Source of the DNA: an uncultured Psychroserpens sp.
GTDB taxonomy: Bacteria > Bacteroidota > Bacteroidia > Flavobacteriales > Flavobacteriaceae
Assembly: GCF_947492715.1 (NCBI RefSeq)
Contig: NZ_CANLNS010000001.1
Location: 124,001 to 188,000 of the forward strand
DNA: 64,000 nucleotides
Reading direction: 5' to 3'
The position numbers and the translations under genes were made by a program. Positions within the stretch are counted from its first letter, which is position 1. Each line of letters begins with the position of its first letter. The notes under the pieces are model-generated. The model saw nothing but the letters and a program-made list of their open reading frames with translations. It did no database searches and was not told where the DNA came from. Positions 27,116-35,421 of this stretch are shown in pieces.

Positions 27116-28657
27116 ATGAATGATTCGAAATACAGATATATTCTATATGTTATCGTTATTGTTATTATTGCTACCATTGGTATTCAAACCTATTGGAACT
27201 ACAAAAATTACTTAACGAACAAACAACAACTTATAAACGATGTTCAGGTAAGTTTAGATAAGGCTGTTGATGACTATTATACTGCTTTAGCGACCAGAAC
27301 CACTTTAGGGATTTCATTGGAGGGTGAGCATCAAAAAAATGCGTTTGGAGAAAATAGCGAGCTAGAAAAATTGCTAGAACAGATTGATGAAACTAATAAA
27401 GAGTTTACAAACTTAGATTCATTAGAGCTTAACCCAATTGAAGGATTTACCATCGTAAGAGGTCTCAAAGTAGACTCTATGATGAAAAAGGATAAAAGGG
27501 ACAATCAACCATTATCTGAAAAAGCTTTTAAACGACGTATTGAATCCTTAAACAAAAATCCCGACAGCTTTAAAATTGATGTGTCTAACATTGAGATGTT
27601 AACATCAAAAATTGTCATCTCTATTAACAATGATTCTTTAGATTTAAAAGAGGTAGATAGCCTCCTAAAAGTAGATTTAATTCGAAAGAATATTGATATA
27701 AACTACACCCTCGATTATAAGGAGCATTTTAAAAGCACGTTAGACACATGCTGGATTGAGCGTTCAAAAAGTCATCTGGATGAATCTCATAACAAAGTCT
27801 TTTTAAGTTCTGTATCTAAATCTACTTTTTTACCTCTAGATAGTGTACTCTCTATTCAATATGAAAATACAACCTGGGCAGTTTTAAAACGTATTATTTC
27901 AGGCATAATAATTTCATCTCTTTTAGTGTTAGCAGTTATAAGCTGTTTATTTTATCTACTGAAAATAATTAAACATCAAAAGCAATTGGCCGAAGTAAAG
28001 AATGACCTTATTAGTAACATCACTCACGAATTTAAAACACCTATTGCTACAATTGGAGTAGCTTTAGAGAGCATTCAAAACTTTAATGTAATTGATAACA
28101 AAGATAAAACTAAGACCTATTTAGATATGTCTAGCACGCAATTATCTAAGTTAAACACGATGGTTGAAAAACTACTCGAGACCGCAACTTTAGACAGTGA
28201 AAATCTAGAACTCGATAAGGACAATTATAATATTTCCGAAGTATTGGAGGTGATTCTAGAAAAACATAAAATGCAAAACTCGAGTAAATTAATCACTACT
28301 AATATCTCCCCAAATATAACAGCTAACGTAGATATCTTTCATTTTGAAAACGCTATAAATAATGTCATTGATAATGCCTTTAAATATGGTGGTGATAACA
28401 TTTTTGTAGATCTAAAAAAGACCGCATCTAACATTGACATTTCTATCGCTGATAATGGACAATCATTGTTAAAAGTGAACAAGGATAGAATTTTCGAAAA
28501 GTTTTATCGTGTTCCGAAGGGAAATACTCACGACGTAAAAGGCTTTGGAATTGGACTATATTATTCTAAAAAAATTATTGAAAAACATCAAGGGACAATT
28601 ACTCTCGATCTCAACAATAAGCTAACCACTTTTAAAATAATACTACCTCATGCTTAA
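27116..28657 (+). CDS. Sensor histidine kinase
   Basis: 513 aa inner-membrane kinase. TM1 at ~8-25, a periplasmic sensor region of ~230 residues, TM2 at ~262-284. HisKA has the phospho-acceptor in SNITHEFKTPIATIG (His about 304). The ATPase domain shows the N box (NAINNVIDNAFKYGG, about 415), G1 DNGQ and G2 GFGIGLYYSKK. No PAS or HAMP domain is obvious. Its end overlaps the regulator gene by 8 nt. It is divergent from the GLPGLI operon, which is its probable target. Confidence 0.93.
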   Translation: MNDSKYRYILYVIVIVIIATIGIQTYWNYKNYLTNKQQLINDVQVSLDKAVDDYYTALATRTTLGISLEGEHQKNAFGENSELEKLLEQIDETNKEFTNLDSLELNPIEGFTIVRGLKVDSMMKKDKRDNQPLSEKAFKRRIESLNKNPDSFKIDVSNIEMLTSKIVISINNDSLDLKEVDSLLKVDLIRKNIDINYTLDYKEHFKSTLDTCWIERSKSHLDESHNKVFLSSVSKSTFLPLDSVLSIQYENTTWAVLKRIISGIIISSLLVLAVISCLFYLLKIIKHQKQLAEVKNDLISNITHEFKTPIATIGVALESIQNFNVIDNKDKTKTYLDMSSTQLSKLNTMVEKLLETATLDSENLELDKDNYNISEVLEVILEKHKMQNSSKLITTNISPNITANVDIFHFENAINNVIDNAFKYGGDNIFVDLKKTASNIDISIADNGQSLLKVNKDRIFEKFYRVPKGNTHDVKGFGIGLYYSKKIIEKHQGTITLDLNNKLTTFKIILPHA

Positions 28658-29327
28658 GACAACAATTTTACTGGCCGAAGACGAACCTGCTCTGGGACAA
28701 ATTATCAAAGAAAGCCTAGAAACACGAGACTTCAATGTCTTGCTATGTAATGATGGTGAAAAGGCCTTAAAAACCTACCAAAACAACACACCCGAATTAT
28801 TAGTTTTAGATGTTATGATGCCAAAAAAGGATGGTTTTACTTTAGCTAAGGAGGTTAGAGCTATTGATGACACGATTCCTATTATATTTTTAACAGCCAA
28901 GTCACAAACGCAGGACGTCGTTGAAGGATTTACTATTGGTGGAAACGATTATCTCAAAAAACCATTTAGTATGGAAGAGCTTATTGTGAGAATTAACAAT
29001 TTACTCAATAGGTCTAAAATTCAAAAAACGTCAGAAGTCCTCACGATTGGAGCTTACACCTTTGATTTTCCTAAACAACAATTGTACTATGGCAACGATT
29101 CTGAACAGTTAACACATCGTGAATCCCATCTCTTATTTCATTTAATAAAAAATAAAAATCAAGTTTTAGATCGGTCAATTATACTCAATAAACTTTGGGG
29201 AAATGATGATTTCTTTTCTGCTCGAAGTATGGATGTATTTATCACTAAACTTCGTAAAAAACTCCAAAAAGACGAGCATATTCAAATTATTAATATTAGA
29301 GGATTTGGCTATAAACTTGTTTGCTAG
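28650..29327 (+). CDS. OmpR-family response regulator
   Basis: 225 aa. Receiver domain with acidic pair EDE, phospho-acceptor Asp53 in LVLDVMMPKKDG, Thr/Lys switch residues (FLTAK, KKPF). C-terminal winged helix (~130-225: LTHRESHLLFHLIKNK ... RSMDVFITKLRKKL) binds DNA, most likely the decamer array at 27051-27080. Co-translated with the kinase. Confidence 0.95.
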   Translation: MLKTTILLAEDEPALGQIIKESLETRDFNVLLCNDGEKALKTYQNNTPELLVLDVMMPKKDGFTLAKEVRAIDDTIPIIFLTAKSQTQDVVEGFTIGGNDYLKKPFSMEELIVRINNLLNRSKIQKTSEVLTIGAYTFDFPKQQLYYGNDSEQLTHRESHLLFHLIKNKNQVLDRSIILNKLWGNDDFFSARSMDVFITKLRKKLQKDEHIQIINIRGFGYKLVC

Positions 29328-29415
29328 AAAATAGATAGCTTGTTTCTTCGTTTAAATATCGAAAGGTTCAAAATAATGGATCAATTTTTGTATTTTTCAC
29401 TTCTATATACAAGAC

Positions 29416-30198
29416 ATGGCATTTTTGAAATATCTTTTCTTTCTTTTCACATCTATTGCAATTGCACAGACTCAAATAGAAGTTATTGCTCTAGATTCTA
29501 CAAATTTAAAAGCTAATAATGTCGTAGCAGTAGACAATTTTGAAACCATATATTATACTACAAATACAATTTTACATAAAAAACCAAAAGATAAGCCAGC
29601 TATAAATTACAGTAATGTTCAATTGGGAATTCCTACATCTGTTAATGCTTTTAATCCTTTAAAGATTAATATGTTTTATCAAGATTTTAATACTGTGGTT
29701 ATATTAGATAATCGTTTAGCAGAAATTTTCAAAATCGACTTTAATACTATTCCAGCATATAAAAATGTATCACATGTATCAACAGGTTATGATAACACGC
29801 TTTGGATTTTTAATCAAGATATTCAGCAGTTAGAATTATATGATTATAAAAATGACAAGGTAAGAGTAACTACGATACCTGTACAATCTAATGTTATAGA
29901 TCTCAAAAGTGATTATAATTACTGCTGGATGTTAACCGATAACTTCTTATATCAGTATACATACTTCGGAAGTCTAATTTCAAAAACAGAAAACAAAGGT
30001 TATACAGCCTTGGCTATTAATAACGAAAACATTATTCTTAAAACAGAAAACACGCTATTCTACAAATCAAAAAAGAGCCATGACATAATTCCGCTAAAAA
30101 CACCCAAATTGTTAATAAATCAGTTTTTACTAACCAATGAAACCTTGTATATTTACGATCTTGAAAAACTTCATAAATACCAACTAAAAATCAAATAG
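29416..30198 (+). CDS. Secreted protein, possible beta-propeller-like repeats
   Basis: 260 aa, signal peptide (cut near AIA-QT). The mature chain is made of short beta strands with repeated aromatic/Asp patterns (NTLWIFNQDIQQLELYDYKN, NYCWMLTDNFLYQYTYFG), as in six- or seven-bladed propellers, but I cannot name a family. Lies 2 nt before the deoxynucleoside kinase and is probably co-transcribed, a pairing without obvious functional logic. Confidence 0.65.
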   Translation: MAFLKYLFFLFTSIAIAQTQIEVIALDSTNLKANNVVAVDNFETIYYTTNTILHKKPKDKPAINYSNVQLGIPTSVNAFNPLKINMFYQDFNTVVILDNRLAEIFKIDFNTIPAYKNVSHVSTGYDNTLWIFNQDIQQLELYDYKNDKVRVTTIPVQSNVIDLKSDYNYCWMLTDNFLYQYTYFGSLISKTENKGYTALAINNENIILKTENTLFYKSKKSHDIIPLKTPKLLINQFLLTNETLYIYDLEKLHKYQLKIK

Positions 30199-30200
30199 AT

Positions 30201-30815
30201 ATGCACGTTGCAGTCGCAGGAAATATTGGTGCTGGTAAAACCACACTTACAAAATTACTAGCCAAACACTATAAATGGGAACCTCAATTAGAAGATGTAG
30301 TTGACAATCCTTACCTGGACGATTTTTATAACCAGATGGAACGCTGGAGTTTTAATCTACAAGTCTATTTTTTAAATAGTAGATTTCGTCAAGTGGCTCA
30401 AATTCGCAAAAGCGGGAAAGACATTATTCAGGATAGAACCATTTATGAAGACGCGCATATATTCGCACCTAACCTTCATGCCATGGGATTGATGACTAAT
30501 CGTGATTTCGAAAATTACCGTTCACTTTTTGATCTTATGGAAGGTTTTGTTGAAGGACCAGATTTACTCATCTACCTAAGAAGTACAATTCCAAACTTGG
30601 TATCTCAAATTCATAAAAGAGGCCGAGACTATGAAAACTCAATCAGCATTGATTACCTGAGTCGCTTAAATGAACGCTATGAAGCTTGGATACATGGTTA
30701 TAACAAAGGAAACTTATTAATTATTGACGTTGATAATCTGGATTTTGTTGCAAACCCTGAAGATTTAGGCGGTATCATTAATAAGATAGACGCTCAAATT
30801 AACGGATTATTTTAG
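30201..30815 (+). CDS. Deoxynucleoside kinase
   Basis: 204 aa cytoplasmic kinase of the dCK/dGK family that phosphorylates deoxynucleosides for salvage. P-loop GNIGAGKTT at 7-15; QDRTIYEDAHIFAPNL (the DR(S/T)xxED/E motif, ~89-104) and the LID-type RGRDYENSI segment are present. Substrate (dA, dG or dC) cannot be told by eye. Confidence 0.93.
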   Translation: MHVAVAGNIGAGKTTLTKLLAKHYKWEPQLEDVVDNPYLDDFYNQMERWSFNLQVYFLNSRFRQVAQIRKSGKDIIQDRTIYEDAHIFAPNLHAMGLMTNRDFENYRSLFDLMEGFVEGPDLLIYLRSTIPNLVSQIHKRGRDYENSISIDYLSRLNERYEAWIHGYNKGNLLIIDVDNLDFVANPEDLGGIINKIDAQINGLF

Positions 30816-31145
30816 AAGGTTCCTCTCAAGGTTTATCCTCCTGTTATTTTTATTACAATCATTAGTAGCGATACTTTTAAAGCTATAGATTAACTGTGCT
30901 TTATTGGCATTGTTGTAATTAGTCCTCTTTTTTTTCGTCCAAAGGTTGTAACTTACATAATCATAACAACCAATTAAATGAAATTAAATAATTAGCTCAA
31001 TTGGGTTTTCTTAGTACTCAAGATATCATTGCAAATTTTAATATTTAAAAGCAACCAGGTGTCGTCTAAAGTAACTATTGAAAAAATTTAAAAAGCCCAC
31101 AACTACCTAATTGGCTATATTTACTTTCTAACCAACTTTATCAAT
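30816..31145. other. 330-nt gap before the Rieske operon
   Basis: No convincing gene. It must hold the promoter of the Crp-led operon, but no perfect TAnnTTTG was found (TATATTTA at 31116-31123 is closest). A 6-bp inverted pair GGTTGT (30944-30949) / ACAACC (30966-30971) with 16-nt spacing might bind a regulator. Otherwise plain AT-rich sequence. Confidence 0.4.
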
Positions 31146-31826
31146 TTGAAAGCACTTACTAAATACTGGTTTCTAGAAGGCTTTAACCTTTTCAAAAAAC
31201 TTGGAATGGTTAGTATGATGAAGATTTGCGAGATTCTTGAAATGGATAATATTGAAAAAGGGGATCCCATTAAATATTCCGAAAAGCACAAAGACAGTAT
31301 TATCTTTTTAAAAAAGGGCAGTGTGAAAATTGTAGATTCAGTAACTAAATCAGTCAAATACATTGTAAAACGCGGACATATATTTGGAGAGTTAGCGCTC
31401 TATGATAAAGAAGCTGCCAAGTTAGAGGAAGCCTACGCTTTAGAGGATTGTATTATATGCTATATAGAATCTGAACAAATGGAAAACCTTATGGAAAAGC
31501 ATAAATCACTCAAAAATGGTGTTCTCAAAATTTATGGTTTACGCATTCAAAAATTAGAAAGACGGCTAAGTGATTTACTCTATAAAGATAGCGCTACAAG
31601 AATTAAAGAGTTTATCTTAGAATACATTGAAGAGTTTGGAAAAAAAAACGACGAAGGCCAGCACATTGCTAATAATCTCCTATCTCATAAAGATATAGCT
31701 AACCTAACAAATACATCCAGACAAACTGTTAGTAATGTATTAAGCCAAATGAGAAAAAATGGTTTAATAAATTATGATATAAACTCAATTTCTATTAACA
31801 ACAATCAAAATAATTATCACATATGA
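31146..31826 (+). CDS. Crp/Fnr-family transcription regulator of the Rieske operon
   Basis: 226 aa. N-terminal cyclic-nucleotide-type beta-barrel (~20-115: FLKKGSVKIV, GHIFGELALYDKE), dimer helix (~120-150), C-terminal HTH with LLSHKDIANLTNTSRQTVSNVLSQMRK. There is no N-terminal Cys cluster as in true Fnr, so an Fe-S oxygen sensor is not indicated. Start is TTG at 31146; no in-frame ATG lies upstream before the stop, and the first internal ATG would cut into the barrel. Overlaps the next gene by 4 nt (ATGA), so it is part of the operon. Confidence 0.88.
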   Translation: MKALTKYWFLEGFNLFKKLGMVSMMKICEILEMDNIEKGDPIKYSEKHKDSIIFLKKGSVKIVDSVTKSVKYIVKRGHIFGELALYDKEAAKLEEAYALEDCIICYIESEQMENLMEKHKSLKNGVLKIYGLRIQKLERRLSDLLYKDSATRIKEFILEYIEEFGKKNDEGQHIANNLLSHKDIANLTNTSRQTVSNVLSQMRKNGLINYDINSISINNNQNNYHI

Positions 31827-33436
31827 AAAAACCAGTTGTAATTGCTCAAATAAGTAACTTAAAAAACAAACAACCCGAACATGCTCTTGTCAATGGATTA
31901 GATTTAGTTGTTGTTAAATTTGATGACGACATTTCTGTACTTTATGGAAGATGTCTTCACAGAGGTGCGCTAATGTCTGATGGTCATGTGGATGGGGACA
32001 ATTTGATTTGTGGTGTTCATGGTTGGGATTATAGAGTAGATTCTGGCGTTTCTGAATATAACAACAAAGAGGTACTCCATAAATTTTCGACTAAAATTGA
32101 GGGTGATAACTTAATGGTTGACGAATTTGAAATAGACGCGTATTTATTAAATAATCCACAACCCTTTAATCGCAATGAGTATCTAGGGGCCTATGCCGAT
32201 ACACATCCCGAAGACACCGAACCATATACTGGTTATATAAAAGAATTAGCTAAAAACGGACTTAAAAATATTGGTCATCATGGATTTTCGGCGTCTATGG
32301 GTGTTGATAGAAATACATTACCTAAATGGAATGACATTCAATTTTTACCTGCACAATTAGCAACACTTCCTCTATTAGATGAAGAAGAAGTCTCCACAAA
32401 AGTTGTTATTGGTCCAAACGCAAAAAAACCTCTAGAATTAGATATACCTCTTTTTGTAAGCGATATGAGTTTTGGAGCTTTATCGCGTGAAGCGAAAATA
32501 GCATTAAGCAAAGGTGCTGAACTAGCTGGCACTGGAATTTGTTCTGGAGAGGGTGGCATGTTACCTGAAGAACAGCAAGCTAATTCTAAGTACTTTTATG
32601 AGTTAGCTTCAGCTCAGTTTGGGTTCTCATGGGATAAGTTAGACCATGTTCAAGCCTTCCATTTCAAAGGTGGTCAAGGTGCTAAAACAGGAACTGGTGG
32701 CCATTTACCTGGAAGCAAAGTAAGTAAAGAAATCGCTAACGTTAGAGGACTACAGGAAGGAGAAACGGCCATTTCTCCAGCCGCAAACCCTAATTTTCGT
32801 ACAGCAGAAGATTTTAAAGCCTTTGGAGATAAGGTAAGAGAACGTACAGGAGGAATCCCTATAGGATTTAAAATTGCAGCAAGTCATATCGAAAAAGACA
32901 TTCAATTTGCCTTAGATGCTGGTGTAGACTATATTATTCTTGATGGTCGCGGTGGCGGAACCGGTTCTGCACCAACCATATTGCGCGACCATATTAATGT
33001 TCCAACAATTCCAGCCTTAGCAAGAGCTAGAAAGTACTTAGATAAAGTAGGCGCTACTGATATTACATTGGTAATTACGGGAGGTCTAAGAGTTGCCGAA
33101 GATTTCGCAAAAGCAATGATGCTTGGTGCCGACGCCATTGCCGTTTCTAATTCGGCTTTACAAGCTATTGGATGTTTAGGTATGCGGGCCTGCGGAACAA
33201 ATAATTGCCCTGTTGGTATTGCCACTCAAAAAGAATCATTGAGAAGTAGAATTATTATTGATTCTTCTGCCAAGCAGTTATATAATTATTTTGATGCCAC
33301 TAATAACCTCATTAAAGTTGTGGCAAGGTCTTGTGGTTATGATAATATTTCAAAATTTAACCATAATGATCTTTCAACATTCGATTTAGACATGCATAAA
33401 CTTACTGGTATTAATTACGCTGGTGTAAACTTTTAA
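31823..33436 (+). CDS. Rieske domain fused to FMN-binding glutamate-synthase-like domain
   Basis: 537 aa. Residues ~5-105 form a Rieske [2Fe-2S] domain with CLH (near 46) and CGVH (near 65), spacing C-x-H-x16-C-x2-H. Residues ~140-530 match the FMN/central barrel of glutamate synthase large subunit (FHFKGGQGAKTGTGGHLPG, YIILDGRGGGTGSAP), including the three-Cys 3Fe-4S motif CLGMRACGTNNCPVGIATQ (near 452-463). The glutaminase and NADPH parts are absent. It should be an electron-transferring flavoprotein acting on an unknown substrate. Three clusters/cofactors in one chain. Confidence 0.9.
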   Translation: MKKPVVIAQISNLKNKQPEHALVNGLDLVVVKFDDDISVLYGRCLHRGALMSDGHVDGDNLICGVHGWDYRVDSGVSEYNNKEVLHKFSTKIEGDNLMVDEFEIDAYLLNNPQPFNRNEYLGAYADTHPEDTEPYTGYIKELAKNGLKNIGHHGFSASMGVDRNTLPKWNDIQFLPAQLATLPLLDEEEVSTKVVIGPNAKKPLELDIPLFVSDMSFGALSREAKIALSKGAELAGTGICSGEGGMLPEEQQANSKYFYELASAQFGFSWDKLDHVQAFHFKGGQGAKTGTGGHLPGSKVSKEIANVRGLQEGETAISPAANPNFRTAEDFKAFGDKVRERTGGIPIGFKIAASHIEKDIQFALDAGVDYIILDGRGGGTGSAPTILRDHINVPTIPALARARKYLDKVGATDITLVITGGLRVAEDFAKAMMLGADAIAVSNSALQAIGCLGMRACGTNNCPVGIATQKESLRSRIIIDSSAKQLYNYFDATNNLIKVVARSCGYDNISKFNHNDLSTFDLDMHKLTGINYAGVNF

Positions 33437-33439
33437 TTT

Positions 33440-34186
33440 ATGAAATCGACAATGCACTTAGCTGCGCAATATCTAGCAACTGCAGCAATTAGTTTTATTC
33501 CCAAAAAAGATGACGATAGCCATACCAATTTAGGATGGGTAAACCACGCTTTAGAAACGCATCCGTTTCCTAACGGAGATAAACTTGGTTTAAATTATGA
33601 GCATTTTTCCTTAGAATGGAAATACAGCAATGGAAACACTGAACATTTACTTTTAAATAATCTTAAACATAAAGAAATTGTTGAATGGATATCTCAGATG
33701 GCCGCTAAAAACGATTTGCGTAATTCGTATGCTTATAACTTACATTACGAACTTCCATACCCACCAATTTCTGAAACTACAAGTTTCGCAATCACAAACC
33801 AAAATGAACTAAACCATTTGATTAAAAATAGAGATCTGGCGCAATATGTCATTTCAAATGTACTGGAGGCTAATCATTACAAATCCCCCATTAGAATCTG
33901 GCCTCATCACTTTGATACTGGAGCATTTATTAATGTTACAGAAAAACGCTCTATCGGTCTAGGCATGGCTACTCCTGACACCATAATTAACGACTATTAT
34001 TTTTATATAAGCGGCTATAATGGTCATCAACCTATTGATGTAACGATAACTAATAGTTCTACTAAAAAGACCTATTATAATGATGGATGGCAAGGGTTTG
34101 CAATGTCTATTAGTGAACTGGATAAATCATCGGCAATAGATTTTTGCCAAACAGCTATTAATACGTACATAAATTCTGAAAAATAA
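33440..34186 (+). CDS. DUF5996-like protein
   Basis: 248 aa soluble protein without signal peptide. The stretch PIRIWPHHFDTGAFI (about 150-165) resembles the conserved WPHHFD core of DUF5996; two His and one Asp there could bind metal. No function known. It starts 3 nt after the Rieske-GltS gene and its stop overlaps the antiporter start by 1 nt, so it belongs to the operon. Confidence 0.6.
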   Translation: MKSTMHLAAQYLATAAISFIPKKDDDSHTNLGWVNHALETHPFPNGDKLGLNYEHFSLEWKYSNGNTEHLLLNNLKHKEIVEWISQMAAKNDLRNSYAYNLHYELPYPPISETTSFAITNQNELNHLIKNRDLAQYVISNVLEANHYKSPIRIWPHHFDTGAFINVTEKRSIGLGMATPDTIINDYYFYISGYNGHQPIDVTITNSSTKKTYYNDGWQGFAMSISELDKSSAIDFCQTAINTYINSEK

Positions 34187-35421
34187 TGTTTGAAATATTT
34201 GTTGGTATAATTGCTCTAGCAGCTTTTTTAAGTTACTTAAATGCAAAATTTTTAAAGCTTCCAGAAACAATTGGCGTGATGATTCTTTCTATAATTGTTT
34301 CACTCCTCTTTGCCGCTAGCTATTTTATCGACCATGCTTATTTCAATTATGTCACAGAGTTTGCAAGGCGCATTGATTTTAAAACCATTTTATTCGATTT
34401 TCTTCTTGGTATTTTGCTCTTCGCTGGAGCAATACATGTGAACCTAAAAGGGTTATTAAAAGAAAAAATCACTGTTTTTGTTTATGCCACCTTTGGTGTT
34501 ATTATATCTACATTTATAATTGGAACAGTATTCTATTATGTTGCATCATCTATTGGATTAGACATAAGCTATTTATATAGCTTAGTTTTTGGTGCACTTA
34601 TTTCTCCAACAGATCCTGTTGCTGTACTAGCGTTGCTAAAAAAAGCTGGAGCTCCAAAACATATGGAGATTAAAATCGTTGGAGAATCATTATTTAATGA
34701 TGGCGTTGGTATTGTTGTATTTTTATCAGTACTTTCTTTGGCAACAATGATGCACGAGTTTGATGTATCACATATTGCCTCAGAGTTCGGCAAAGAAGCT
34801 GGAGGCGGTTTCTTAATGGGTTTTATATTGGGGCATTTAGGTAAACGCTGTATTAAAAGTGTTAATAAACAAGCGGTAATTGCAGTTCATATTTCCTTAG
34901 CCATTGTAATGGGCGGCTATGTGCTTTCCAACATGCTACATATATCAGGAGCTATTGCTATGGTTGTAGCAGGACTTATCATCGGACATAGCTTACATGC
35001 CAAAACTGTTTCCGAAGATTTAAAAAATCACTTAAACATCTTTTGGAAAGTTTTAGACGAAATCTTTAACGCTGTTTTATTCGTGCTTATTGGTATTGTA
35101 ATGATTACATTAGAGTTTGACATATATCACTTATTACTCGGAATCATTTCTATTATTGTAGTGCTTCTAGCACGATATATTGCAATTATATTATTAAATC
35201 TATTCTTAAAAAAATCGCATAGAGCAAACAAAAGTGAGCGCATCATACTAACTTGGGCTGGACTTCGTGGTGGCATTTCTATAGCCCTAGCTTTATCACT
35301 TCCAGAAGGCGAAGTAAAAGATATTATTTTATATGCTACTTATGTGGTAGTGGTATTTTCAATTATTGCCCAAGGTCTAAGTATAGAAAAACTGGTTTCA
35401 AAATTATTAAAACGTAACTAA
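34186..35421 (+). CDS. Cation/proton antiporter (CPA1/NhaP type)
   Basis: 411 aa, about 12 membrane segments. The paired acidic residues expected in CPA antiporters are present in SPTDPVAVLALL (~144) and GESLFNDGVGIVVF (~168-181); the GLRGGISIALALSLP segment near 360 is typical of NhaP/NHE-like proteins. It exchanges Na+ or K+ for H+ across the inner membrane. Overlaps both neighbours by 1 nt, so tight coupling with redox enzymes is implied, perhaps for pH or ion-gradient balance. Confidence 0.9.
   Translation: MFEIFVGIIALAAFLSYLNAKFLKLPETIGVMILSIIVSLLFAASYFIDHAYFNYVTEFARRIDFKTILFDFLLGILLFAGAIHVNLKGLLKEKITVFVYATFGVIISTFIIGTVFYYVASSIGLDISYLYSLVFGALISPTDPVAVLALLKKAGAPKHMEIKIVGESLFNDGVGIVVFLSVLSLATMMHEFDVSHIASEFGKEAGGGFLMGFILGHLGKRCIKSVNKQAVIAVHISLAIVMGGYVLSNMLHISGAIAMVVAGLIIGHSLHAKTVSEDLKNHLNIFWKVLDEIFNAVLFVLIGIVMITLEFDIYHLLLGIISIIVVLLARYIAIILLNLFLKKSHRANKSERIILTWAGLRGGISIALALSLPEGEVKDIILYATYVVVVFSIIAQGLSIEKLVSKLLKRN

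Noticed and set aside
30944-30971. GGTTGT/ACAACC pair as Crp/Fnr operator
   Set aside because: Only 6-bp arms with a 16-nt spacer in AT-rich sequence; mentioned in the gap entry but not supported as a site.
31146-31826. Fe-S type Fnr oxygen sensor
   Set aside because: No N-terminal cysteine cluster, so only the general Crp/Fnr family is supported.
31823-33436. Complete glutamate synthase large subunit
   Set aside because: Only the FMN/central part is present; the N-terminal glutaminase domain is absent and is replaced by a Rieske domain.
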